A stretch of DNA of 10,000 nucleotides from Rheinheimera sp. (GCF_020217005.1 NZ_JAIWOI010000153.1:1-10000); one strand, 5' to 3'; numbered from the stretch's first letter, positions 1-8,104 are shown. Made by a program: numbers and translations. Notes: generated by a model not told the origin, from the sequence alone.

Positions 1-1
1 T

Positions 2-3000
2 CAAGGCCAAAAAGGCCTTTATATTGTCATAGTGCCGGATACCACTACAGCACTCAGGCTGGAACAAGAACTGACGGTTTTTTTTCATGACAATGCGGCA
101 GACGTCTGGACTTTCCCAGACTGGGAAACCTTACCCTATGACGTATTCTCACCGCATCAGGACATAATTTCACAGCGGATAAAAACCTTGTATAGCCTGC
201 CCAGATTGCAGCATGGTGTCGTGATAGTGCCGCTTAATACCGCCTTGTTGCGTTTAACAGACGCCAGCTATTTGCAGCAATACAGTCTGGTACTGAAAAA
301 AGGTCAGCAATTAGATTTAACAGCGTTGCGTCAGCAACTTGCTGCTGTAGGGTACAGAGCTGTTGATCAAGTCATGGAACATGGTGAATTTTCTGTGCGC
401 GGCTCCTTGTTAGATTTGTACCCTATGGGCAGCACTCAGCCTTATCGCATTGACTTTTTAGATGATGAAATTGACGGCATTCGCCTGTTTGATCCGGATA
501 ATCAGCGCACTGTAAAACAAGTTAATGAAATTGAACTGTTACCTGCCCATGAGTTCCCGCAGGACAAAGCTGCAATAGAGCGTTTTCGCATCCGTTATCG
601 CGAGCGTTTCCCTGCCCGCAGCGAAAAAGAGTCGCTATACATGCAGGTCAGTCAAAGTCTGATGCCTGCAGGTATTGAATATTATTTGCCACTATTTGCT
701 GAACAGACAGTGCCATTGTTTTCCATGTTGCCGAAACAAGCCGTGATGCTGGCTGTGGGCGATTTGGAAGCCGCAGCCGAACGTTTCTGGCACGACTTAC
801 AACGTCGATATCAGGACAGAGCTATAGACTTACTTAAGCCTATTCTGAAACCTCAGGAATTGTATTTAGCTGTTGACGAGTTTTTCGCCCAGTTAAAACA
901 ATGGCCGCGCCTGCGCTTAAGTCGCGCTGAATTGCCAGAGCGAGCCGGGCAATTCAACGCCGCTGTCACTGAATTACCAGAACTGACAGTGAATCATCAG
1001 TTAAAAAACCCATTAGAAAAACTGCAGCAATTCATTGTTGCAATCAAAAAACAACAAGGCCGGATGCTGTTTTTTGTTGAATCTGAAGGCCGCCGCGAAA
1101 GCTTGTTGCAACTTATGCAGCGAAGCCAGATCCGCTTACAGCAGTTTGAGTCTGTGGAAGAGTTTTTAACAGACCAGGTGGATTTAGGCATAGTGATAGG
1201 TTCGCTGGAACAAGGCTGCTTACTCCAGTCCAGTGCAGACCAATCGAAAGTCAAACCAGAGGAAGGCCCGCTGGCGTTAGTCAGTGAAAATGAGTTGTTT
1301 GGCCAGAAAGTAACCCAAAGACGCAAGCGCAAACACAGCCAGCAGATCTCTGGTGACACCATAATACGTAATCTGGCCGAGCTATCCGTTGGTCAGCCAG
1401 TGGTCCATTTACAGCATGGTATAGGACGTTATCAAGGCCTGCAGGTGCTGGATGCGGCAGGTGTCAGCGCCGAATTTGTCACCATCGAATATGCTGGCGG
1501 CAGCAAGTTGTATGTACCTGTATCCTCCCTGCATTTAATCAGCCGTTATACGGGTTCAGATCAAGACAATGCACCGCTGCATAAACTTGGCAATGACAGC
1601 TGGGAAAAAGCCCGGCGCAAAGCGGCGGAAAAAGTGCGGGATGTGGCGGCAGAACTGTTGGACGTATATGCCCAGCGTGCAGCCCAAACGGGTTATGGCT
1701 TTAAAATTGAAGCCGATCAATATGAAATTTTTGCCGACGGTTTCCCTTATCAGGAGACAGTGGATCAACTTGACGCTATAGCAGCTGTGCTTGCCGACAT
1801 GCAGGCTGAGCGTGCAATGGACAGATTGGTTTGTGGTGACGTAGGTTTTGGTAAAACTGAAGTCGCGATGCGTGCTGCTTTTGTGGCCGTTAATGACAAT
1901 AAGCAAGTGGCTGTTTTAGTACCGACCACGCTTTTGGCACAACAACATTTTGAGAACTTCCGTGACCGTTTTGCCAATTGGCCGGTTAAAGTGGCTGTAC
2001 TGTCACGTTTTATCAGCGCGAAAGAGCAAAAAGCCATATTGGAAGAGGCCGAACAAGGCAAAGTGGATATCTTGATAGGTACCCATAAATTACTGCAGGA
2101 CGACATCAGGTTTAAAGACCTTGGCTTGCTTATTGTCGATGAAGAACACAGATTCGGCGTCCGGCAAAAAGATAAAATCAAAGCCTTGCGCGCCAATATA
2201 GACATTCTGACGCTGACTGCCACTCCTATTCCCCGTACTTTAAATATGTCGATGTCTGGCATGCGAGATTTATCTATTATCGCCACACCACCTGCCAAAC
2301 GTTTAGCAGTGAAAACTTTTGTACGTGAATACGAAGAAGGTTTAATACGCGAAGCCGTACTAAGGGAAATTTCCCGTGGTGGTCAGGTCTATTTCCTGCA
2401 TAATGACGTCGCGACTATTGAGAAAACCGCAGCAGAATTAGCAGTGCTACTACCTGAAGCGTTGATAGGCATTGCTCATGGCCAGATGCGTGAGCGAGAG
2501 TTAGAGCAAATCATGGCTGATTTTTACCATCAGCGTTTTAATCTGCTGCTCTGCTCCACCATTATCGAAACCGGTATAGACGTCCCCACAGCGAACACTA
2601 TTATCATCAACAGAGCAGATAATTTTGGTTTGGCGCAGTTGCACCAATTGCGTGGCCGGGTTGGTCGTTCGCACCATCAGGCCTATGCCTACTTATTAAC
2701 ACCGCCACCGAAACGCCTGACTAAAGATGCGGAAAAACGCCTTGAAGCCATTTCAGCCCTGGAGGATCTGGGAGCTGGTTTTGCGCTTGCCAGTCAGGAC
2801 ATGGAAATTCGTGGTGCAGGTGAGTTATTAGGTGACGAGCAGAGTGGCCAAATCGAATCCGTTGGCTTTAGTTTGTATATGGAAATGCTGGAACAGGCAG
2901 TTGAAGCTTTAAAAGCTGGCAAAGAACCCAGCCTGGATGCACTTTTGAACCAACAAACCGAACTGGATATGAAACTGCCTGCCCTGCTGCCTGATTCATA

Positions 3001-3406
3001 TATACCTGACGTCAGCTTACGTTTGTCTTTTTACAAGCGTTTAGCCTCCTGTCGTGACGAGCAGGAATTGGATGATGTGCAGGTTGAATTGATCGACCGT
3101 TTTGGCTTATTGCCTGACGCAGCAAAAAATTTGGTCAAAATCACAGAGTTAAAAATGCAGGCACAACAGCTTGGCATAAAACGACTGGAAGCCAACAGCA
3201 AAGGTGGTGTGCTAGAATTCGGCGAACGGACAACAGTCAACCCTTCCTACATTATTCAGCTGATTCAGACACAGTCGAAAGTCTTTAAGCTAGAGGGGGG
3301 AAGTAAACTGAAATTTATCAAAGATTTACCTGATACCAATAGCAGATTCGCTTTTGTCAGCTTTATGCTGGACGACTTTGCTAAACATCAGACAGGAGCA
3401 TCATGA
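2..3406 (+). CDS. mfd: Transcription-repair coupling factor Mfd (5'-truncated by window edge)
   Basis: Mfd is a cytoplasmic DNA translocase. It binds stalled RNA polymerase, pushes it off the template and recruits UvrA to start transcription-coupled nucleotide excision repair. The reading frame is open from base 2, and the visible start aligns near residue 37 of E. coli Mfd, so about 35 residues are missing. The GTG at 32 is internal. Counting from that GTG, I see in order: a UvrB-like N-terminal module (WETLPYD, SPHQDIIS, DQVMEHGEF); a CarD-like RNA-polymerase-interaction domain near 457-470 (VVHLQHGIGRY); a Walker A GDVGFGKT with Lys608; DEEH at 703-706; TATPIPRT; the RecG/Mfd-type motif GRVGRSHHQAYAYLL starting near 875; and a C-terminal TRCF domain. 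All motor motifs are intact. Compared with E. coli there is a net extra of about 19 residues, probably just before the polymerase-binding domain. The TGA stop overlaps the csiV start (ATGA), which indicates co-translation. Confidence 0.97.
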   Translation, partial: QGQKGLYIVIVPDTTTALRLEQELTVFFHDNAADVWTFPDWETLPYDVFSPHQDIISQRIKTLYSLPRLQHGVVIVPLNTALLRLTDASYLQQYSLVLKKGQQLDLTALRQQLAAVGYRAVDQVMEHGEFSVRGSLLDLYPMGSTQPYRIDFLDDEIDGIRLFDPDNQRTVKQVNEIELLPAHEFPQDKAAIERFRIRYRERFPARSEKESLYMQVSQSLMPAGIEYYLPLFAEQTVPLFSMLPKQAVMLAVGDLEAAAERFWHDLQRRYQDRAIDLLKPILKPQELYLAVDEFFAQLKQWPRLRLSRAELPERAGQFNAAVTELPELTVNHQLKNPLEKLQQFIVAIKKQQGRMLFFVESEGRRESLLQLMQRSQIRLQQFESVEEFLTDQVDLGIVIGSLEQGCLLQSSADQSKVKPEEGPLALVSENELFGQKVTQRRKRKHSQQISGDTIIRNLAELSVGQPVVHLQHGIGRYQGLQVLDAAGVSAEFVTIEYAGGSKLYVPVSSLHLISRYTGSDQDNAPLHKLGNDSWEKARRKAAEKVRDVAAELLDVYAQRAAQTGYGFKIEADQYEIFADGFPYQETVDQLDAIAAVLADMQAERAMDRLVCGDVGFGKTEVAMRAAFVAVNDNKQVAVLVPTTLLAQQHFENFRDRFANWPVKVAVLSRFISAKEQKAILEEAEQGKVDILIGTHKLLQDDIRFKDLGLLIVDEEHRFGVRQKDKIKALRANIDILTLTATPIPRTLNMSMSGMRDLSIIATPPAKRLAVKTFVREYEEGLIREAVLREISRGGQVYFLHNDVATIEKTAAELAVLLPEALIGIAHGQMRERELEQIMADFYHQRFNLLLCSTIIETGIDVPTANTIIINRADNFGLAQLHQLRGRVGRSHHQAYAYLLTPPPKRLTKDAEKRLEAISALEDLGAGFALASQDMEIRGAGELLGDEQSGQIESVGFSLYMEMLEQAVEALKAGKEPSLDALLNQQTELDMKLPALLPDSYIPDVSLRLSFYKRLASCRDEQELDDVQVELIDRFGLLPDAAKNLVKITELKMQAQQLGIKRLEANSKGGVLEFGERTTVNPSYIIQLIQTQSKVFKLEGGSKLKFIKDLPDTNSRFAFVSFMLDDFAKHQTGAS
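3394..3398 (+). promoter_or_regulatory. Ribosome binding site of csiV
   Basis: AGGAG lies 4 nt before the ATG at 3403, inside the last codons of mfd. It supports this start codon. Together with the ATGA overlap it suggests that csiV translation is coupled to mfd. Confidence 0.6.
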
Positions 3407-4482
3407 AACATCTGCGTCTAACATCGCTGGGTTTAGGCTTAGTCGCTTTATTTGCATCAAGTGCAGCCTTTGCCAATAGCTGGTATGAAATAGAATTAAT
3501 AGCTTTTAGCCGCAGTGCGGACAAAAGTTTAAAAGAGCAGTTCGAAGCGCCCACCGCAGAGTTAAAAACCAGCAATGCGATGGATTTAATGCGTCCTTTG
3601 GTGCAACCCGCTTTGGCTGATTTAATCAAGGCTGTTCCGGCTTGCGTTCCAATGAGTCCAGCAGCATCAGAAGGAACTGCAGTGGACACTAAGGCACTGT
3701 CGGTGACCACACAGCAGCAAATTCAGCAACTTTTAATTGAACACCAGCAAAGTACACAGACAAAGCCCGCAGCAGACTCATTAGACGTGCAGTTGGAGTC
3801 AGATGCTGTTCCCGCATCTTTGTATCAACTGAATTTCCAGAATTGCCAAATGGAGCAGTGGGATGCTGATGGACAACTGATCAGCAGAGCTTTAACCGCC
3901 GAAGAACTGGCGTTACAGCTACCAGCACCAGCGCAAATTCCAGCGACCTTCACCGGCGATGGATTGGCACAAGACACAGCTTATCTGGTTGGCCCCAATG
4001 ATTTGCAATTGAAAAACCTAGCGTATCAACTACAGCGCGAATCAGGTAAACAACTGTTATTGCACACAGCCTGGCGTCAGCCGTTAATTTCAGGCCGTAA
4101 CAGCCGCACTCGCTGGTATGCAGGCCTGCATCAAACTGAAACCAACAAAGAGGCAGAAACAGACCAGACTATAGACTTAATGCAACAGGTTCAGCAGCAA
4201 CTAGCCGCAGTGCAACAAGGTCAAAGCAGCTTGCAATTGTGGTACAGTCCGTGGCAATTTGATTCAGTATTGCAATTACGCTTAGGGCGCTTTATTCAGC
4301 TGGACGGTACTTTTTATCTGCGTCAGACCGACGACACGAACCAACCAGCACAAATCGCGGTAAAACAAAGTGCTCGCCTAACTTTAGGTCAAATTCACTA
4401 TCTGGATCATCCACGTTTAGGAGTGATTATTCAGGTAAAACGCTTTACACCGCCAGCGGATACTGTGGCGAAAACAATTTAG
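3403..4482 (+). CDS. csiV: CsiV-family periplasmic peptidoglycan-binding protein
   Basis: This is a 359-residue secreted protein. Residues 1-24 form a Sec signal peptide: basic MKHLR, a hydrophobic core, then AFA before Asn25. The mature protein opens with WYEIELIAFSR, the hallmark start of the CsiV family, and ends with the family's closing block (ARLTLGQIHYLDHPRLGVIIQVKRF, split here as LTLGQIHYLDHP then GVIIQVKRF). The middle is low in conservation and Gln-rich, and it contains the only two cysteines (81 and 148), which could pair in the periplasm. In Vibrio cholerae, CsiV binds peptidoglycan and is needed for LpoA-dependent activation of the synthase PBP1A. The same role here is inferred from family membership and from the csiV position right after mfd, which is common in related genera. 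The gene overlaps mfd by 4 bp. Family assignment is from recalled motifs. Confidence 0.88.
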   Translation: MKHLRLTSLGLGLVALFASSAAFANSWYEIELIAFSRSADKSLKEQFEAPTAELKTSNAMDLMRPLVQPALADLIKAVPACVPMSPAASEGTAVDTKALSVTTQQQIQQLLIEHQQSTQTKPAADSLDVQLESDAVPASLYQLNFQNCQMEQWDADGQLISRALTAEELALQLPAPAQIPATFTGDGLAQDTAYLVGPNDLQLKNLAYQLQRESGKQLLLHTAWRQPLISGRNSRTRWYAGLHQTETNKEAETDQTIDLMQQVQQQLAAVQQGQSSLQLWYSPWQFDSVLQLRLGRFIQLDGTFYLRQTDDTNQPAQIAVKQSARLTLGQIHYLDHPRLGVIIQVKRFTPPADTVAKTI

Positions 4483-4497
4483 GCAGTTAAATAACAC

Positions 4498-4502
4498 AAG
4501 GA
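4498..4502 (+). promoter_or_regulatory. Ribosome binding site of the DUF3862-type lipoprotein gene
   Basis: AAGGA lies 7 nt before the ATG at 4510. It sits in the 27-bp gap after csiV, where there is no room for a full promoter outside csiV. Confidence 0.55.
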
Positions 4503-4509
4503 ATCGGTT

Positions 4510-4761
4510 ATGAAAAAAATCGTGGTTTTGTTGGTAACACTGGGCTTGTTAGGAGCGTGCAGTAAACTGACACAAGATAATTATAATCAAGTCAAAGCTG
4601 GTATGACTTATGATGAAGTGACGCATATTTTGGGCAAAGCCACTCACTGCGAGGAAGCCATTGGAACAAAAAGCTGTCGCTGGGGTGACGACGCTAAAAA
4701 TATCAAAATCACGTTTTTAGCGGACCGCGCCACAGTATTTTCTAACCACGGTATTCAGTGA
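4510..4761 (+). CDS. Small DUF3862/SmpA-like lipoprotein
   Basis: This 83-residue protein has a lipoprotein signal: MKK, a short hydrophobic stretch and the lipobox LLGAC, with Cys17 as the expected lipidated residue. Ser18 and Lys19 at +2/+3 do not show the inner-membrane Asp signal, so outer-membrane sorting is expected. The mature domain is about 66 residues and carries the pattern NYNQVKAGMTYDEV-x-x-ILG followed by two cysteines (47 and 56) around EAIGTKS and then RWGD. This pattern is typical of the DUF3862 group, which shares the BLIP/SmpA (BamE) fold. The two cysteines may form a disulfide. No specific function is known to me for this group. The short gap after csiV and the shared terminator suggest one operon with mfd and csiV, and the context fits an envelope role, but that is inference. 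Confidence 0.85.
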   Translation: MKKIVVLLVTLGLLGACSKLTQDNYNQVKAGMTYDEVTHILGKATHCEEAIGTKSCRWGDDAKNIKITFLADRATVFSNHGIQ

Positions 4762-4777
4762 TCTGGATCAAAATACT

Positions 4778-4803
4778 AAAGGGGGCCAGTTGCGCCCCTT
4801 TTT
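4778..4803 (+). terminator. Rho-independent terminator after the mfd-csiV-lipoprotein unit
   Basis: A GC-rich hairpin (GGGG pairing with CCCC, one more C-G pair with a bulged G, flanking AAA pairing with TTT) has a loop of about 7 nt. It is followed by TTTTT at 4799-4803. It lies 17 bp after the lipoprotein stop codon and only about 20 bp before the radD start. Confidence 0.8.
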
Positions 4804-4822
4804 GTATTTATGACTCACCGTT

Positions 4823-6565
4823 ATGCTGCAATTAAGAGATTATCAACAACAAGCAGTCCAGGCTGTACTGGTGCATTTCCGCCAAAAGCAGGAGGCAGCT
4901 GTACTGGTATTACCCACAGGTGCAGGTAAAAGCTTAGTCATAGCCGAACTGGCGAGACTGGCTCGGGGTCGGGTATTGGTGCTGGCTCATGTCAAAGAGC
5001 TGGTAGAACAAAATCATGCCAAATATCGAAGTTATGGCTTAGAGGCAGCCGTTTTTTCAGCCAGTCTGGGTCGCAAGGAGACTGCGGCAAAAGTGGTATT
5101 TGCCTCAGTACAGTCGGTGGCTCGAAACCTGAGTGAATTTACCGAGCAATTTAGCTTACTTGTGATAGACGAATGTCATAGAGTTGGCGATGACGAAGAC
5201 AGTAGTTACTTAAAAGTCATTCGTGCTTTGCAAACACAAAATCCGGAACTCAAAGTGCTGGGCTTAACAGCAACACCTTACCGTTTAGGTTCAGGTTGGA
5301 TCTACCAGTACCATAGCCGTGGTCTGATCCGCACCACTGAACAGCGTTTTTTCAAGTACTGCATCTTTGATTTGCCTATTCGGTTTTTATTGGCCGAAGG
5401 CTATCTTACGCCAGCAGTATTAATGGATGCTCCTGTATTAAGTTACGACTTTGCCGGTTTAAAGCCCACAGCCAGCGGCTATTTTAAAGAAGCTGATTTG
5501 GATTTACGTATTCATCAGCAGCAGCGCGCCACACCTCAGATCATTCAGCAGGTGATACAACATGCTCAAAACCGCACCGGCGTGATGATTTTTGCCGCTA
5601 CCACAGCTCATGCGCGGGAGATACTGGGCTATTTGCCGGCCAACCAAACCGCCTTGATTTTAGGCGACACGCCACAACAAGAACGGGATGCATTAATTCA
5701 GAGTTTTAAACAAAAACAGCTAAAGTATCTGGTCAATGTGGCTGTGTTAACTACAGGTTTTGATGCGCCTCATATAGATTTAATAGCCATTTTACGCCCA
5801 ACTGAATCCGTCACTTTGTACCAGCAAATTGTAGGCCGGGGTCTGAGATTAAGTCCTGGGAAAATTGATTGTCTGGTGCTGGATTATGCCGGAAACAGGT
5901 TTAATCTGGAGCAGCCTGATATAGGCGAACTGCGACCAGAGCCGGGCACAGAACTGGTGACTGTCCCCTGCCCTTTGTGTGGTTTTTTTAATAACTTTTG
6001 GGGCAAAACAGACGACAGAGGTTTAGTGTTGGAGCATTATGGTCGCCGTTGTCAGGGCTACAAAGAAGATGATTCGGCCTCACCTTCAGCCTGCGGTTAC
6101 CGTTTTAAAGCCAAGTTTTGTCCAGACTGCGGAGCAGAAAATGATATTGCAGCCCGTCACTGTGGTGACTGTGGGTTGGTGTTGGTTGACCACGACAAAA
6201 AACTCAAAGAAGCCTTAAGCTTAAAAGATGCTTTAGTGCTTTACATCACTCGAATGCAATTACAAAGCCACCAAACGAAAGAAGGCAGAAGCTCACTCAA
6301 AGTCAGTTATTTTTCTGCGGATGGCGCAGAAATAGCCGAATACTGGAGCCTGCAGACCAAAGCGCAAAAACAAAAATTCTTAACATTGTTTGTGCCACCT
6401 CACCTGGTAGACAGACACAGGCCCTTCACTGATGTGACTATTCGCAAAGTGTTGCAACAAGCCCACAGATTTCAGCCCCCATCTGCCGTTATAGCGCGTA
6501 AGGAGGGGCGATTCTGGCATATTCGTGACAAGCTGTTTCAAATAACGGGCAAAGAAGCAGAATAA
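4823..6565 (+). CDS. radD: RadD (YejH) family SF2 DNA-repair helicase/ATPase
   Basis: This 580-residue protein matches E. coli RadD (586 residues) along its whole length. RadD is a cytoplasmic ATPase that acts with RecA and SSB in homologous recombination and recovery from DNA damage. Visible motifs are: Walker A LPTGAGKS with Lys36; the strongly RadD-like block GRVLVLAHVKELVEQNHAKY; DECH at 116-119; TATP at 149-152; and motif VI QQIVGRGLR at 334-342. Two zinc-type cysteine sets follow: Cys383/386/410/424 and Cys433/436/447/450, the latter around AENDIAARHC. A C-terminal region of about 130 residues is also kept. The ATG at 4823 is preceded by an in-frame TGA at 4811, and its N-terminus (LRDYQQQAV) lines up with E. 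coli RadD, so the start is secure. No good Shine-Dalgarno sequence is visible. The upstream terminator leaves almost no room for a promoter of its own. Confidence 0.96.
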   Translation: MLQLRDYQQQAVQAVLVHFRQKQEAAVLVLPTGAGKSLVIAELARLARGRVLVLAHVKELVEQNHAKYRSYGLEAAVFSASLGRKETAAKVVFASVQSVARNLSEFTEQFSLLVIDECHRVGDDEDSSYLKVIRALQTQNPELKVLGLTATPYRLGSGWIYQYHSRGLIRTTEQRFFKYCIFDLPIRFLLAEGYLTPAVLMDAPVLSYDFAGLKPTASGYFKEADLDLRIHQQQRATPQIIQQVIQHAQNRTGVMIFAATTAHAREILGYLPANQTALILGDTPQQERDALIQSFKQKQLKYLVNVAVLTTGFDAPHIDLIAILRPTESVTLYQQIVGRGLRLSPGKIDCLVLDYAGNRFNLEQPDIGELRPEPGTELVTVPCPLCGFFNNFWGKTDDRGLVLEHYGRRCQGYKEDDSASPSACGYRFKAKFCPDCGAENDIAARHCGDCGLVLVDHDKKLKEALSLKDALVLYITRMQLQSHQTKEGRSSLKVSYFSADGAEIAEYWSLQTKAQKQKFLTLFVPPHLVDRHRPFTDVTIRKVLQQAHRFQPPSAVIARKEGRFWHIRDKLFQITGKEAE

Positions 6566-6596
6566 GTCCTGATTTCTATACAAATAGGAAATTCTT

Positions 6597-6625
6597 TTGG
6601 TTTAGTACTGGGCAAAGCCTACAAA
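6597..6625 (+). promoter_or_regulatory. Possible sigma-70 promoter for the HDOD gene
   Basis: The 151-bp gap between radD and the HDOD gene holds no gene and no clear terminator. The best promoter-like pair I find is TTGGTT at 6597-6602 and TACAAA at 6620-6625, 17 bp apart. Both boxes are poor matches (3/6 and 4/6), so this is a weak call made by eye. The leader would be about 85 nt. Confidence 0.2.
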
Positions 6626-6716
6626 AATCGCTAATAATCAAGATGTTCAGCTATTCATCAAATAACATGATACAACAAACAGATAGTTTTTCTTTTTTGT
6701 CACAGGGTTTCAGTTT

Positions 6717-7559
6717 ATGTCAAACGAAAACGCGTTATTAAGCTTGCTGGTTGAAAAGATCCAGAATGATACTTTGGTGTTGCCAAGTCTGCCGGAGATT
6801 GCCTTACGAATTCGTAAAATGGCAGAAGATCCAAATGTAAATTTAAACCAGATGGCTGACATTATTTCTCATGACCCGGCGATGTCGGCACGGATGATGA
6901 AAATTGCCAATAGTGCTTTTTTAGGCCGTTCAGTGCATGTCAACTCCTTGCATCAGGCTGTTACACGAATCGGTTTGCGTTATATCAAAAATATAGTAAC
7001 GGCTATGGCAGTCGAGCAATTGTTTGTCTCTCATTCTAATTTAATCAAAGGCATGATGAGCAAAGTATGGCAAGACACTTTAGAAGTAGCGGCTGTCGCG
7101 CTCGCCGCTATGCAGCTATACAACAGCAATTTAAAAGTCAGCCCGGTCAATTTTGACACTATGACTTTAGCTGGCCTGATCCATAACATTGGTGCTTTGC
7201 CTATTCTGACTGAAGCCGAAAAACATCTGGATCAGTTTGGTGACAAAGACTTTATCTCAGGCTGCATTACAGATTTAGCAGGTGGTGTAGGCGGCAGCAT
7301 TTTACGTAAGTGGGAATTTCCGGAAGAACTGATTGAAGTGGCTGAGCAGTGGAATACCAAATTGCCTCACACTGACAAAGTGAACTATCTGGATTTTATC
7401 CGCATAGCAACCATTCAAAAAGGTCATTGCAAAGATAAAACTGAACCACGTCTGGCGCTTAAACCTTATGCCGACCGTGGTTTAATCACTGGCGTGGATT
7501 TCTACCGTTCGCCAGAGTTTACCGTTATTTATCAGGATATGAAGCAACTGTTTGTCTGA
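6717..7559 (+). CDS. Single-domain HDOD protein
   Basis: This 280-residue soluble protein is almost entirely an HDOD (HD-related output) domain. Its signatures are LPSLPEIALRI at residues 22-32, IISHDPAMSARM with Asp53-Pro54, KIANSAF at 63-69 and LHQAVTRIGLRYIKNIV near 78-94. The position of the catalytic HD pair reads His156-Asn157 (GLIHNIG), in keeping with HDOD domains generally lacking the metal-dependent phosphohydrolase site, so it is probably a binding or signalling module rather than an enzyme. There is no attached receiver, GGDEF, EAL or kinase domain. HDOD proteins take part in signal transduction in gammaproteobacteria, but the partner and output of this one cannot be told. A weak Shine-Dalgarno (AGGG at 6704-6707) precedes the ATG. 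It appears to be transcribed alone, between a possible promoter in the upstream gap and a strong terminator. Confidence 0.92.
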   Translation: MSNENALLSLLVEKIQNDTLVLPSLPEIALRIRKMAEDPNVNLNQMADIISHDPAMSARMMKIANSAFLGRSVHVNSLHQAVTRIGLRYIKNIVTAMAVEQLFVSHSNLIKGMMSKVWQDTLEVAAVALAAMQLYNSNLKVSPVNFDTMTLAGLIHNIGALPILTEAEKHLDQFGDKDFISGCITDLAGGVGGSILRKWEFPEELIEVAEQWNTKLPHTDKVNYLDFIRIATIQKGHCKDKTEPRLALKPYADRGLITGVDFYRSPEFTVIYQDMKQLFV

Positions 7560-7579
7560 GTTGCTGAACAGATAAAAAC

Positions 7580-7610
7580 AAAAGGCGTCCTTTGCAAAGC
7601 GACGCCTTTT
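7580..7610. terminator. Bidirectional rho-independent terminator between convergent genes
   Basis: There is a perfect 10-bp inverted repeat, AAAAGGCGTC (7580-7589) and GACGCCTTTT (7601-7610), with an 11-nt loop. On the + strand it ends the HDOD transcript 21 bp after its stop codon. On the - strand the stem is followed by a second T-rich run (complement of 7574-7583), so it can also end the AraC/GyrI transcript, whose stop is at 7631. Confidence 0.88.
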
Positions 7611-7630
7611 TATATCTGGTATAACAATGT

Positions 7631-8101
7631 TTAGCAGGCCACTACCGGAAGATAAATATCAGTGCGTAACAGGTCTTCATCCACCTGTTCAGGATCATCC
7701 AGATAATGATGTAAGCAGGGTCTGTCTGCTGGCAAAAAAAAGCTGCAATCTAAGCAATAGGCATACAACCAGTCGATGCTGTCCGACAGCCTTTGATACC
7801 CGCCCAGGTGACGAAACACCAGATACTGCTGAGCGCTTAGCTGCTGCAGTTGTAGTTCAGGGTCCAGTTGCTGCGGTAATGGCTTGACCAGCAAAGCGCA
7901 ATCAAATCGGGCTGAAACATCGCTGTCAACGTCTTCATAAGCCAATCCAAGGATAGCCAGAATGCCAGCTTGATCTGCCAGCATACTAAACAAAGATCCA
8001 TAAGTATCGTTTAGCTTAGGATATAAACCCTGTGTAGTAATACTGACCACAGTACCAGCGGCCAGAGAGACTAAAGTGACTTGATAGGGGGATTCTGTCA
8101 C
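7631..8101 (-). CDS. GyrI-like ligand-binding domain (C-terminal part of a split AraC-family regulator)
   Basis: This is a 156-residue open frame that starts at a GTG (8101) and ends at TAA. It resembles the GyrI-like/AraC effector-binding domain. It has two repeated halves: YQVTLVSLAAGTVVSITTQGLY early, then YLVFRHLGGYQRLSDSIDWLY near 93-113, and it ends with the characteristic LRTDIYLPV at 145-153. In related proteins this domain follows an AraC-type DNA-binding domain in one chain and binds small molecules. Here it lies in the same reading frame as the upstream DNA-binding segment and is separated from it by one TGA and one CAA codon. GTG may therefore be only a formal start, and no Shine-Dalgarno is evident. 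The conserved Glu before the Tyr of the family's E-x-Y-x-x-DP motif appears to be His here (HHYLDDP, 131-137). The frame shows no other damage. It may be made by reinitiation, by stop readthrough, or not at all. Confidence 0.72.
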   Translation of the reverse strand: MTESPYQVTLVSLAAGTVVSITTQGLYPKLNDTYGSLFSMLADQAGILAILGLAYEDVDSDVSARFDCALLVKPLPQQLDPELQLQQLSAQQYLVFRHLGGYQRLSDSIDWLYAYCLDCSFFLPADRPCLHHYLDDPEQVDEDLLRTDIYLPVVAC

Positions 8102-8104
8102 TTG

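Noticed and set aside
32..34. GTG as the start codon of mfd
   Set aside because: The frame is open back to base 2, and the residues before the GTG continue the Mfd N-terminal pattern, so the gene begins outside the window.
1556..2298. Open frames of 116 and 177 residues antisense to mfd
   Set aside because: They mirror the strongly conserved helicase core of mfd and have no recognisable motifs.
6566..6716. Terminator for radD in the gap before the HDOD gene
   Set aside because: Only very short pairings (for example GGC with GCC) are present, with no stable stem followed by a T-run.
7627..7887. 86-residue open frame on the + strand, opposite the GyrI-like segment
   Set aside because: It overlaps a recognisable domain on the other strand, shows no family resemblance and begins right after a terminator.
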